Shown here: positions 1 through 8,015 of the stretch, piece by piece
How the letters are laid out: each line of letters begins with the position of its first letter
How positions within the stretch are numbered: the first letter of the stretch is position 1
DNA from: an uncultured Eubacteriales bacterium
GTDB taxonomy: Bacteria > Bacillota > Clostridia > Oscillospirales > CAG-382
NCBI GenBank assembly: GCA_900546385.1
Contig: URCT01000042.1
Location: forward strand, 1-18,898
Length of the DNA: 18,898 bases
Direction: 5' to 3'
Position numbers and translations under genes: made by a program
Notes under the pieces: model-generated
What the model was told of the DNA's origin: nothing
Database searches by the model: none
The model's input: the letters and a program-made list of their open reading frames with translations, nothing else

Positions 1-12
1 TGCGTTTTTCTA

Positions 13-52
13 TAAACGGGGCGTTTACTTGTTAATAATTGAAATATATAAT
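13..52 (+). promoter_or_regulatory. Promoter of the sugar importer operon with palindrome over the -35
   Basis: A perfect TATAAT (-10) lies at 47-52, 17 bases after TTTACT (24-29), which matches four of six -35 consensus positions. A perfect inverted repeat TAAACG-GGG-CGTTTA (13-27) overlaps the -35. This is where a repressor dimer could block RNA polymerase. The half-sites resemble the AAACG/CGTTT halves of LacI-family operators, but no LacI-type gene is in the window, so the regulator is unknown. The predicted leader is about 90 bases. Confidence 0.6.
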
Positions 53-149
53 AATATTATGGAACATTTCAATCAGATTGTTCGTCTTAACAGCAAACAC
101 ATTCGACAGCCTATAGGTTCGAACTTCGGGAGGTACGCCTGCTATCAAA

Positions 150-1100
150 ATGAAAGAAACAAAACTCCTAAAAAAAGAAAAAAAGCCGAAAATCAAAAAG
201 CCGCGCGTGGACGAAACGCTCAGCAAACGTGGCCGCAGAGAGCTGCGCAAAGCTAAAGCCGTTTCTGCCGCCTTTCTTGCGCCCAGTCTTATCGGCGTTT
301 TGGTTTTCTTTATTCTGCCGTTTATCGTCATCATTTATTATTCCCTCATCAACAACCCGGTGCAGAGGGAATTTGTCGGGCTTGACAACTTTATCAAGCT
401 GTTTCAGAACTATTCCTTCAAAACGGCGGCCTACAATACCTTACGGTTTTCACTTGTCAGCGTGCCGCTTGCCGTGATTTTATCGCTGCTGTTAGCGATG
501 GGATTAAACTGCAAGATTCCGATGCAAAGCAAGCTTCGCTCGTTCTTCTTATCGCCGATGATGGTGCCGGTCGCATCGATCGTCCTCATTTGGCAGGTTT
601 TGTTCCACTACAACGGCACGGTCAACGGATTCCTCGCCCAATTCGGCATCGAGAAAATCGACTGGATGAAATCGCCGGAGGGCATTTGGGTGGTTGTACT
701 GCTGTTTTTGTGGAAAAACTTGGGCTACAACATGATTTTGTTCTTGGCGGCTCTTAACAACATTCCGAACGACATTTTAGAGGTCGCGCGTGTGGAGGGA
801 GCCGGACCGATCCGGCAGTTTTTCAGCATCAAGCTGCGATATCTGTCCTCGACCATTTTGTTTGTGGCGATCATGTCGCTCATCAACTCGTTCAAAATCT
901 TCCGCGAAGTGTACTTATTATCCGGCGATGTGCCGTATGAAAGCCTCTATATGCTGCAGCATTACATGAACAACACCTTCGCAAGCTTGGATTACCAAAA
1001 GCTGTCCGCCGCCGCCATCATCATGGCCATCGTCATGGTGCTTATCATCGGCGTCCTGTTCTTTGCGGACGACAAATACGGAAAGGATGTGGAGGAATGA
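150..1100 (+). CDS. Sugar ABC transporter permease, MalF/UgpA type
   Basis: A membrane-spanning subunit of a carbohydrate ABC importer, partner of the permease that follows. The 316-residue product has a very basic N-terminus (about residues 1-38, rich in Lys and Arg), then a first membrane helix at about 46-66 and further helices to about residue 308, matching the six-helix binding-protein-dependent permease fold. The cytoplasmic EAA loop, which contacts the ATPase, is visible as EVARVEGAG from residue 211. The gene overlaps the next one by ATGA, typical of coupled permease pairs. The nearest good Shine-Dalgarno sequence, GGGAGG at 128-133, lies 16 bases before this ATG, unusually far, yet I see no better start upstream. 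The imported sugar cannot be read from the sequence. Confidence 0.93.
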   Translation: MKETKLLKKEKKPKIKKPRVDETLSKRGRRELRKAKAVSAAFLAPSLIGVLVFFILPFIVIIYYSLINNPVQREFVGLDNFIKLFQNYSFKTAAYNTLRFSLVSVPLAVILSLLLAMGLNCKIPMQSKLRSFFLSPMMVPVASIVLIWQVLFHYNGTVNGFLAQFGIEKIDWMKSPEGIWVVVLLFLWKNLGYNMILFLAALNNIPNDILEVARVEGAGPIRQFFSIKLRYLSSTILFVAIMSLINSFKIFREVYLLSGDVPYESLYMLQHYMNNTFASLDYQKLSAAAIIMAIVMVLIIGVLFFADDKYGKDVEE

Positions 1101-1999
1101 GCGAGAGAAAGCATATGCTGCGCAAAAAGGTTACGGCATGGCTTGCGGCACTGTTGCTGCTGTTCATTGCCTTTGCGTTCCTTGCACCGACGATTTTGAC
1201 CATATCCGGTTCGTTTTTCACGCAGGCAGAGCTAAGCTCCAACTACGGCAAAATCTTCTCGGGTGCCGGCAGCGGCAACTCGTATATCGCCGAACAGACG
1301 ACCTTGAAATTCATCCCGGATAAGGTTTCGTTTAAGCAGTATGCAACGGTGCTGTTTTTGAGTCCCGAATACTTGTTCAAATTCTGGAACTCGGTGAAAT
1401 ACACCGTGCCGATTATGGCCTTTCAGACCATCGTTGCCTGCCTTGCCGCGTATGGACTTACGCGCTACCGTTCCAAGGGACGGGAACTTATCCTATTTAT
1501 CTACATCATTCTGATGTTAATGCCGTATCAGGTAACGCTTGTGCCAAACCGTTTGGTGGCGGAATGGTTACATATTTACGGAACGTCGTGGGCGGTGATA
1601 CTGCCGGGCATCTTCTCACCGTTTGCGGTGTTTTTGCTCACCAAAGCTATGCGGCGCGTGCCGATGGCGGTCATCGAAGCGGCGCGGCTCGACGGCTGCA
1701 GCGAATGGCAGATTTTCTTCAAGATCTACCTGCCGCTATGTAAAAACATCATTTATTCCGTCATGATTTTGGTCTTTATCGACTATTGGAACATGGTGGA
1801 ACAGCCGCTCATCCTTTTGGGCAGCGAACATGAGGATTTGTATCCGCTTTCGATCTTCCTCTCCAAAATCAATGGCGGAGAGGTCGGCATTGCCTTTGCC
1901 GTGGCGGTTATTTATATGATCCCGACGCTTCTCATCTTCCTTTACGGAGAACAGTATTTGGTGGAAGGCATCGCCAACTCCGGAAGCGTGAAGGGTTAA
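1097..1999 (+). CDS. Sugar ABC transporter permease, MalG/UgpE type
   Basis: The second permease subunit of the importer. The 300-residue product has an N-terminal membrane helix (about 12-34), an extracytoplasmic loop of roughly 80 residues with a WNSVKYT-like segment before the permease core, and five more helices. The EAA loop is canonical: EAARLDGCS starts at residue 194 and continues into FFKIYLPL, the ATPase contact of MalG-type subunits. The start codon overlaps the preceding stop (ATGA), and GGAGG at 1091-1095 serves as ribosome binding site. As in many Bacillota sugar operons there is no ATPase gene nearby, so an MsmX-like shared ATPase encoded elsewhere is expected. That is inference from the family. 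Confidence 0.93.
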   Translation: MSERKHMLRKKVTAWLAALLLLFIAFAFLAPTILTISGSFFTQAELSSNYGKIFSGAGSGNSYIAEQTTLKFIPDKVSFKQYATVLFLSPEYLFKFWNSVKYTVPIMAFQTIVACLAAYGLTRYRSKGRELILFIYIILMLMPYQVTLVPNRLVAEWLHIYGTSWAVILPGIFSPFAVFLLTKAMRRVPMAVIEAARLDGCSEWQIFFKIYLPLCKNIIYSVMILVFIDYWNMVEQPLILLGSEHEDLYPLSIFLSKINGGEVGIAFAVAVIYMIPTLLIFLYGEQYLVEGIANSGSVKG

Positions 2000-2014
2000 A
2001 CGAATTTATGAAAC

Positions 2015-2046
2015 CGGCGGATTCCTCACATGACCGCCGTAGGAGG
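2015..2046 (+). promoter_or_regulatory. Small hairpin next to the adaptor gene's ribosome binding site
   Basis: CGGCGG (2015-2020) and CCGCCG (2034-2039) form a 6-bp stem around a 13-base loop. The strong ribosome binding site AGGAGG (2041-2046) follows immediately, five bases before the ATG of the adaptor gene. The stem is too weak, and has no T run, to be a terminator. It may modulate translation or mRNA processing between permeases and adaptor. Confidence 0.35.
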
Positions 2047-2051
2047 ATACT

Positions 2052-4337
2052 ATGGGAGAAAAAAAGATTAAACGCGAATGGGTCAAAACCTTTGCCATCA
2101 TTTTCTTGGCGATACTTTTGGTGCTGACCTTCTTTTCGAACACGATTATGAACATGACCTTGCCGGAGGTTTCGACCGAATACATCCAGTACGGAACCAT
2201 CAAAACGCAGGTGCGCGGCTCGGGCACGATTACCGCGTCCGACAACTACAGCGTCACCATCCCGACCACGCGCGAGATTGTGAAGGTTGCCGTCAGCAAG
2301 GGCACGCAGGTCAATAAGGGCGATGTGCTGTTCTTCCTTGCCGAAGGCGACAGCGACGAATTGGAAGCGGCAAAAACCAATTATGACAACTTAAACTTTG
2401 AATATGCCAAGATGCTTCTTGACGCTTCCGGCAGCTCTGATTTTGCCGACAAGCGCCTTGCCATTGAGCAGCAGCAAGAGGATTTGAACGACGCCAAGAC
2501 AAAGCTTGCCAACCTTTCTTCGACGCAAAGTGCCATCGAAGCGGCAAAGCTTGACGTTCGTGCCGCCGAAAAGGCCGTTACCCAAAAGCAGAACGAAATT
2601 TCCGAATTGGAGAGCGAAAAAACTGCCATCGGTTATACGCCGACCGAAGACGAGGTGCTGACCGGCAAAGACAGCAGCGTATCGTATGAACAATATGCAA
2701 GCGCCACCAAGCAGCTGGATGAAGCCGAGAAAAAGATCGAAACCGCCAAAGCCAACCTGACGAAGATGCAGGCCAATCAAAGCACCGCCAAAAACGCTTA
2801 CGACAAGACCAAACGCGAATACGATGAAATAAACGCCAAAATTGAAACGCCGCTTGCAACGCTGGAAAAGGAGATCGAAACCTCCGACCGCAACATCGAA
2901 TCGCTCGATAACGATTTGAAATATCTGAAGCAGGATTTCTACAACACCACCTCCAACAAAGCGCTGGAAAAAGCGTATGACGATTATAAGGATGAGAAGG
3001 AAAAATACCGCAAGGCCAAGAGAAAGCTCGACAATCTCCGTTCGAGCGGCACGGCCACCGAAGCGGAAATCGCTGCCGCACAAAGAGAATATCAGGCAGC
3101 CATGGAACGTTTGGAAAGTGCCTACGATGTCTATGAAGGCATTCTGACCAACGAGAAAAACAACACCGAAGCCATCGAAAAGAGCCTTGCCGCCAAGGAA
3201 ACCGAACTGAAATACGCGCTCAAAGACAACACCGACTTAAAGGCAAAGCTTGAAGAAACCAAAGCCCTCGACACCCAGTTAAAGAGTAAAAAGACCGAGC
3301 TTGACAAGGTGGAAACCACCTATAACAACGCAACCGACAAGGTCAATGTCGCGCAGACCACCTATGACAACGCCGTCGCCGACAAAGAAACGCTTTCCAA
3401 GAGCTTGGAAAAGGTGCGCAATGGCTATAAGTACGTCAAAGTCAAGGATTACGAAAAGCGCATTGATACGGCGAAAACCGAACTCGACACCTTAAATAAC
3501 GAGCTTGAGAACGCCAAAGAAAAGCTTTCCGACCTGCAGGCGCAGGGCACGGACAGCGAAGACAGCTTAAAAGAACGCATCAAGACGTTGGAACGGCAGA
3601 TCATCACCTCGACGAGTGAGCTTGAACAGAGCATTGCCGATGCCGGTGAAAAGAACAAAGAAAAGGCGTTGGAGCTTGAAAAGAAGAAGAAAGAAATCGA
3701 CAAGGCTGCCAAGGAAATCACCAAGCTGGAACAAAAATACACGTCTACCGAGGTGCTTGCGCCCGTGTCCGGCGTGATTGATTCGATAAGTGTCACGACC
3801 GGTCAGAAGACCCAGCCGGATACGACACTGTGCGAAATTTCTCTTGCCGAAAAAGGCTATAAGATGACCATGACGGTCACGCAAGAGCAGGCAGCAAAGC
3901 TCCGTATGGGTTCGGCTGCGGAAATCACCAGCTACATTCCTTACGGCTCAACCATGACGGCGACTCTTGCCGCTATCAAGAACGATACCGCCAACCCCGG
4001 CAGTCGGCAGAAGATTCTCGAATTCAGCATAGAAGGCGACGTTACGCCGGGCGATACCATTTCGGTTGCCGTCGGCGACAAGAACGCAAGCTACGACAGC
4101 ACCGTCCCGAACACGGCCATCCGCGAGGACAGCGACGGCAAGTACATCCTGATTGTCGAATCCCAGGCAACGCCGATCTCGACACGCTATAAGGCAAAAC
4201 GCGTGGCTGTCAACGTCCTTGCAAGCGATGATACCCGTTCGGCCATCTCCGGCGACTTCCAAAGCTATTCGTATGTCATTGCTACATCCTCCAAACCGAT
4301 TAACAGCGGAGAGCAGGTGAAGCTGATTGAAAACTAA
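2052..4337 (+). CDS. HlyD/MacA-like membrane fusion (adaptor) protein with giant coiled-coil hairpin
   Basis: A membrane-anchored extracytoplasmic adaptor of the HlyD/MacA/YknX type. Order of parts in the 761 residues: a short basic N-terminus, one membrane helix (about 12-31), the first half of a lipoyl-like and beta-barrel region (about 45-100), a long charged coiled coil (101-563), then the second lipoyl half (APVSGVIDSI, from about 569) and barrel/membrane-proximal parts to the end. MacA-type proteins are usually about 350-450 residues, so the hairpin is greatly expanded. An SSGTAT turn at 331-336 sits at its exact midpoint, and helix breaks at 194-211 and 457-467 mirror each other about that point. 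A strong ribosome binding site lies five bases upstream. The gene sits between sugar permeases and a MacB-core protein, and no ATPase or outer-membrane channel gene is nearby. Family assignment is firm; function is not. Confidence 0.85.
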   Translation: MGEKKIKREWVKTFAIIFLAILLVLTFFSNTIMNMTLPEVSTEYIQYGTIKTQVRGSGTITASDNYSVTIPTTREIVKVAVSKGTQVNKGDVLFFLAEGDSDELEAAKTNYDNLNFEYAKMLLDASGSSDFADKRLAIEQQQEDLNDAKTKLANLSSTQSAIEAAKLDVRAAEKAVTQKQNEISELESEKTAIGYTPTEDEVLTGKDSSVSYEQYASATKQLDEAEKKIETAKANLTKMQANQSTAKNAYDKTKREYDEINAKIETPLATLEKEIETSDRNIESLDNDLKYLKQDFYNTTSNKALEKAYDDYKDEKEKYRKAKRKLDNLRSSGTATEAEIAAAQREYQAAMERLESAYDVYEGILTNEKNNTEAIEKSLAAKETELKYALKDNTDLKAKLEETKALDTQLKSKKTELDKVETTYNNATDKVNVAQTTYDNAVADKETLSKSLEKVRNGYKYVKVKDYEKRIDTAKTELDTLNNELENAKEKLSDLQAQGTDSEDSLKERIKTLERQIITSTSELEQSIADAGEKNKEKALELEKKKKEIDKAAKEITKLEQKYTSTEVLAPVSGVIDSISVTTGQKTQPDTTLCEISLAEKGYKMTMTVTQEQAAKLRMGSAAEITSYIPYGSTMTATLAAIKNDTANPGSRQKILEFSIEGDVTPGDTISVAVGDKNASYDSTVPNTAIREDSDGKYILIVESQATPISTRYKAKRVAVNVLASDDTRSAISGDFQSYSYVIATSSKPINSGEQVKLIEN

Positions 4338-5340
4338 GGCACACCTGATTCATCGGATTGTTACACTGTTTTTGGCGGCTGCCGCGCTCGGCATCGGCAT
4401 TGCCATGAACGTGTACATGAATTCGTTCGACCACGAGCAGGTCGCAAAAAAATTCTCGAACGGTACGCGCTTTGCGCAGATCACGGTTTTTGCACCGGAC
4501 ACGGCAGGTCTTACCGTCGATAAAATCATGTACTTCCGGTATAAGCTTGAAACAAAGCTGACCGAAAAGTCGATAACGCCTCCCAACGACGGCGCAAGAC
4601 TGTATGCCGACGCGTTCAGCTCGTATGTTGACGCTTCGCTTGCCTCGAAGGGCTCACGCACGTCAAATGTCAAGCTTGCTTATGTCGGCGGCGACTATTC
4701 GCTGTTCTACAAGGCTTACCGCGATATGCCGAACGTGGGAAATGACATTAACCATGACCGCATTCTGCTGTCACGCTCGGCGGCGTGGCAGCTGTACGGC
4801 GGCGAAGCGCTGTACGACTATCCGGTCAAGATAGGACCTGCGACCTTTTACGTCAGCGGCGTGTATCCCGATTATAAGGAATCTGCGTACATCAAGGATT
4901 TCTATGGCGATAAACCGGCTGCTGCGGCGGACATCAAGTCGGACGCGGGCATCAACATCACCTGCTACGATCTGATTATGGTCGATCCGGTCAAAAACTT
5001 TGCGGTCGATACCGTCAAGGAATGCTTAGACCTTCCCGAAGGCACATACCTGCTTGTCGAGAATTCCAAGCGGTTCTCACTCGGAAACCTTTTTAAGACC
5101 GTTCCGAAGCTTGTCAACGCCGACGAACCGCTCCCGACCGGCGTGAATATCACGCCCGAGGAAATGGCGGCACGACACGCCGAGAAGGTGCTTGCCGTGA
5201 TGCTTGTCGTGTTCCTTGTGGTGGCGGTGTATCCGGCCATTTGGGCACTAATTCTGTTATACCGCTTGATCCGCCTTATCAAAAAGTGGTTTGACAAGCT
5301 CATCGTGAACAAAATCAAAGACAAACTCTCTTATTCATAA
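4327..5340 (+). CDS. Membrane protein with MacB-type extracytoplasmic core, two membrane helices only
   Basis: A likely partner of the preceding adaptor. The 337-residue product has one membrane helix (about 10-30), an extracytoplasmic region (about 35-285) and one C-terminal helix (about 288-312) followed by a basic tail. The core resembles MacB_PCD of MacB/FtsX permeases: the YVGGDYSLFY stretch at 119-128, ILLSRSAAWQLYGG at 146-159 and VKIGPATFYVSGVY at 167-180 match the usual 'GGDYF ... LSESLAKKLFG ... IGG..FTVVGV' pattern of that domain. The other FtsX helices and the ATPase of MacB are missing, so it cannot be a complete transporter. The start is TTG, chosen because AGGTGA (4315-4320) is six bases upstream and the next ATG (4405) would remove most of the first helix. 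It overlaps the adaptor gene by 11 bases, suggesting translational coupling. The domain call is from pattern recognition. Confidence 0.7.
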   Translation: MKTKAHLIHRIVTLFLAAAALGIGIAMNVYMNSFDHEQVAKKFSNGTRFAQITVFAPDTAGLTVDKIMYFRYKLETKLTEKSITPPNDGARLYADAFSSYVDASLASKGSRTSNVKLAYVGGDYSLFYKAYRDMPNVGNDINHDRILLSRSAAWQLYGGEALYDYPVKIGPATFYVSGVYPDYKESAYIKDFYGDKPAAAADIKSDAGINITCYDLIMVDPVKNFAVDTVKECLDLPEGTYLLVENSKRFSLGNLFKTVPKLVNADEPLPTGVNITPEEMAARHAEKVLAVMLVVFLVVAVYPAIWALILLYRLIRLIKKWFDKLIVNKIKDKLSYS

Positions 5341-5368
5341 TCTCGGGCAAAACAAAAAAACATAAACC

Positions 5369-5387
5369 GAAACGGGAACTCCGTTTC
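5369..5387 (+). promoter_or_regulatory. Intergenic hairpin before the binding-protein gene
   Basis: GAAACGG (5369-5375) and CCGTTTC (5381-5387) form a perfect 7-bp stem with a five-base loop, in the 74-base gap before the solute-binding lipoprotein gene. No T run follows, so it is not an intrinsic terminator. Such stems often mark an mRNA processing or stabilising point that lets the binding protein be made in excess over the permeases. That role is inferred. Confidence 0.45.
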
Positions 5388-5414
5388 AAACAAAGAAAGG
5401 AAATGGTATTCAAC

Positions 5415-7928
5415 ATGAAGAAAAGACTCCTCAGCCTTGCACTTGCCGCCGTTATGGCGTTCTCGTCGCTGGCGCTTACCGCCTGCAAGCCGAGTTCAAG
5501 CGTGGACGGCAAGCCCGGAAAAGGCGCACTCACCACAAGAGATCTCACCAATATTTACAAGGCGGATTCCATCAGCACGGTGGGCACAATCTTTGAGAAT
5601 CTTCAAATCAATCAAGTCTACAAAATGAATGACGGCAAGCTGCTTGTCTGCGGCTATACCACCGACACCTACGAGGATAAATATTACATCACCGACCTCG
5701 ATTTCAAGAACGCTTCCGAAATGACCATCAAAAAGGCCGAGGGACAGAATACCGAGACCTATATCCAAAACGTGGCGGTAAGTCCTACCGACGGCTCTAT
5801 CTGGTATGTGAAGAATGTTTATAGCTATACCGACGCTGACAGCGATCAGCCGGTCCCCGAACCGGATCACACCGTACCCGGAACGATTGTTGACGACGGA
5901 GCTATTATCGGCGGCGTTTTTCAGGGCGATGCAACGGTGGATTCCTCCTTTAGCGGCGGCGGATATACCGAAAACACAAATTCCTATTACCTTGTCAAGG
6001 TGGACGCCGATGGCAACATCGTTTCGGAAACGGATATTTCCGCCGACCTTATGGTGACCGACGAAAGCGGCAACAGTTATCAGTCCACGCCTAACAATTT
6101 GGTGTTCAGCGGTGGCAAGCTCTTATTCTGCGTTGAAACAACCATCAAGGTTTTCAATACCGATACCGTCACCAAGGAAAGCGAATCCAAGGTGACCGAC
6201 CAATATATTGACAACCTGTATGTCGGTGCGTCCGGCACGGTTTACTATATCGTTTGGGGCGACGGCGGGCAAGAGCTGTTCAAATTCGACCCGAACACCG
6301 GCAAGAGCGAAAAGACCGAATTTACCGGCATTGAGCAGCTGTATAACTACCAGTTTTCACCCGGCTCGAACGGCTATGAATTCACGCTGACTAGCGAAAG
6401 CGGCGTTTTCGGTTATAATCCCGGCGATAACGCTCCGACCGAGCTTTGCAGCTACACCAATTCCGACATCGATATGACAAGCGGCAACGCAAGCTCTCCG
6501 ATCTTCTTGGACGATGGCCGAATCCTTCTTTGCTTCTACGATTACGAATCCAGTCAGAACGACATTCTCATGCTTTCCAAGGTCGATCCGTCCACCGTCA
6601 AGGAAAAGTATGTCATCACGGTCGGCGGCCGTTATATCGATTATCAGATCAAGAGAGCACTGTTGAAATTCAACCGCACCAGCGATGAGTATAAAGTTGT
6701 ATTCAAGGATTATTCCAAGTATGACAACGAATCCAACAATTATAACGGTGCATATGAAGCCCTCGACAAGGATATCCTTTCCAAGAACGACGCACCGGAT
6801 ATCATTTTTGTCGATTCCTACGGCATGGATTACAAGAGTTACATTTCCAAGGGCGTTTTTGCCAACCTTGAAAAATTCATGGAAGCCGATGAATCCTTCA
6901 ACAAAGACGATTACCTTGCAAACGTTTTCGAAGCCTCGAAAATCAACGGACATTTGTATACGATTGTCCCGACGGTCAACTTTATGACGCTTGCCGGAAA
7001 GAAGTCCGTCTTCGGAGACAGAACGCACTGGACCATGAAGGAATTCCTCGAAATGCACCGTTCTCTCGGCGAGGGCGAGCAGATGCTTTCCGAAGCTACC
7101 CGTGACAGTTACGGCTCGACCATGCTCATGATTGCCGAAAATGAGTTCATCGACGAAAACGGCAACTGCTCCTTTGACAACGACAATTTCAAGGATATCC
7201 TCGCTTATATAAAGGATCTTCCTGCCGATTACAAGGCTTACCAGGACAAGTGGCAGGACAACGACAACTATTGGAACGAACAGCAGCTTTCGTACAGCAA
7301 GGGCACAACCAAGCTGTATACGGCGTATATTTACAACTTCGATATGATTCCGGAGCTTGAAAACTATATGGGCGAGGAAGTGTCGCTGATCGGCTTCCCG
7401 ACAGCTTCCGAAGACGCGTCGGGCGTGATCATTCAGCCGAATGCCGAGCTTGCCGTCAATGCCAATTCCAAGGTGACGGCCGGCTGCTGGGAGGTTCTGA
7501 AATATTTGCTTTCCGACGAATATCAAAATCAGTTCTCCGGCGACAGAAGCGGCAATTCGGGTCGCTACGGCGGCGGTTCCTATACGTTCCCGATCAAAAA
7601 GAGCATTATTGAAAAGAAGATGAAGAACGATCTTTTACCGCAATACTATACGGAGTATGACGAAAACGGCAACGAAACGCAGGTCGAACAGCCGCGTTAC
7701 ACCTGGGTCGGCGATACGAGAGTGGAAAAACGCAAGAGCACCGAGGAGGACGTTGCGCGTCTGTATGAGATGGTGAACAGCGCAAACTTCTTTGCGCGGG
7801 AGAATAAGGACGTCAACGAAATCATCTTAAACGAGGCCGCACCGTACTTCGACAACCAGAAGTCGGTGGACGAGGTTGTAGGCATTATCAATAGCCGCGT
7901 GCGCCTGTATGTAAGCCAACAGAAATAA
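5415..7928 (+). CDS. Extracellular solute-binding lipoprotein with N-terminal propeller-like domain
   Basis: The substrate-binding lipoprotein of the importer, tethered outside the membrane. I start at the ATG at 5415, giving 837 residues, because it yields a clean lipoprotein signal (MKKR, hydrophobic stretch, LTAC with the lipid-bearing Cys24). An ATG at 5403 would add four residues but sits one base after the Shine-Dalgarno AAAGGA (5396-5401); the chosen start is 13 bases away, rather long. Residues about 40-390 are repetitive beta-rich segments with recurring 'DGxxLL', 'YYxVKVDADGN' and 'LFKFDPNTGK' patterns, like propeller blades, plus a Pro/Gly-rich insert near 146-165. From about residue 399 to the end is a family 1 sugar-binding-protein fold, with DAPDIIFVD, GHLYTIVPTVN and a Gly-rich segment near the C-terminus. 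Typical binding proteins are 400-550 residues, so the extra domain is notable. Sugar specificity is unknown. Confidence 0.88.
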   Translation: MKKRLLSLALAAVMAFSSLALTACKPSSSVDGKPGKGALTTRDLTNIYKADSISTVGTIFENLQINQVYKMNDGKLLVCGYTTDTYEDKYYITDLDFKNASEMTIKKAEGQNTETYIQNVAVSPTDGSIWYVKNVYSYTDADSDQPVPEPDHTVPGTIVDDGAIIGGVFQGDATVDSSFSGGGYTENTNSYYLVKVDADGNIVSETDISADLMVTDESGNSYQSTPNNLVFSGGKLLFCVETTIKVFNTDTVTKESESKVTDQYIDNLYVGASGTVYYIVWGDGGQELFKFDPNTGKSEKTEFTGIEQLYNYQFSPGSNGYEFTLTSESGVFGYNPGDNAPTELCSYTNSDIDMTSGNASSPIFLDDGRILLCFYDYESSQNDILMLSKVDPSTVKEKYVITVGGRYIDYQIKRALLKFNRTSDEYKVVFKDYSKYDNESNNYNGAYEALDKDILSKNDAPDIIFVDSYGMDYKSYISKGVFANLEKFMEADESFNKDDYLANVFEASKINGHLYTIVPTVNFMTLAGKKSVFGDRTHWTMKEFLEMHRSLGEGEQMLSEATRDSYGSTMLMIAENEFIDENGNCSFDNDNFKDILAYIKDLPADYKAYQDKWQDNDNYWNEQQLSYSKGTTKLYTAYIYNFDMIPELENYMGEEVSLIGFPTASEDASGVIIQPNAELAVNANSKVTAGCWEVLKYLLSDEYQNQFSGDRSGNSGRYGGGSYTFPIKKSIIEKKMKNDLLPQYYTEYDENGNETQVEQPRYTWVGDTRVEKRKSTEEDVARLYEMVNSANFFARENKDVNEIILNEAAPYFDNQKSVDEVVGIINSRVRLYVSQQK

Positions 7929-7950
7929 AAACGCGGAATACGTAAAAAAT

Positions 7951-7996
7951 ACCGACCGGTATATCGGACAGATGTACCGGTCGGTTCCTTTGTTTT
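7951..7996. terminator. Bidirectional terminator between the importer operon and the MgtC gene
   Basis: A perfect 11-bp stem, ACCGACCGGTA (7951-7961) with TACCGGTCGGT (7975-7985), encloses a 13-base loop. TCCTTTGTTTT follows on the plus strand, and a run of six A at 7944-7949 gives the T run for the minus strand. It lies between convergent genes and should end both transcripts. Confidence 0.9.
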
Positions 7997-8015
7997 GTGA
8001 ATGTTTCGCCTTTGT

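Noticed and set aside
110..124. Two adjoining 8-bp palindromes CCTATAGG and GTTCGAAC in the leader of the first permease gene.
   Set aside because: Short palindromes of this size arise by chance, and no symmetric larger structure or known leader RNA is apparent.
2391..3083. Long open frames on the minus strand opposite the adaptor coiled coil.
   Set aside because: They lack ribosome binding sites and arise from the Lys/Glu/Ala-rich codons on the plus strand; the plus-strand gene fully explains the region.
6357..7526. A 389-codon open frame on the minus strand opposite the binding-protein gene.
   Set aside because: No ribosome binding site or recognisable domain, and the plus-strand lipoprotein is convincing across the same stretch.
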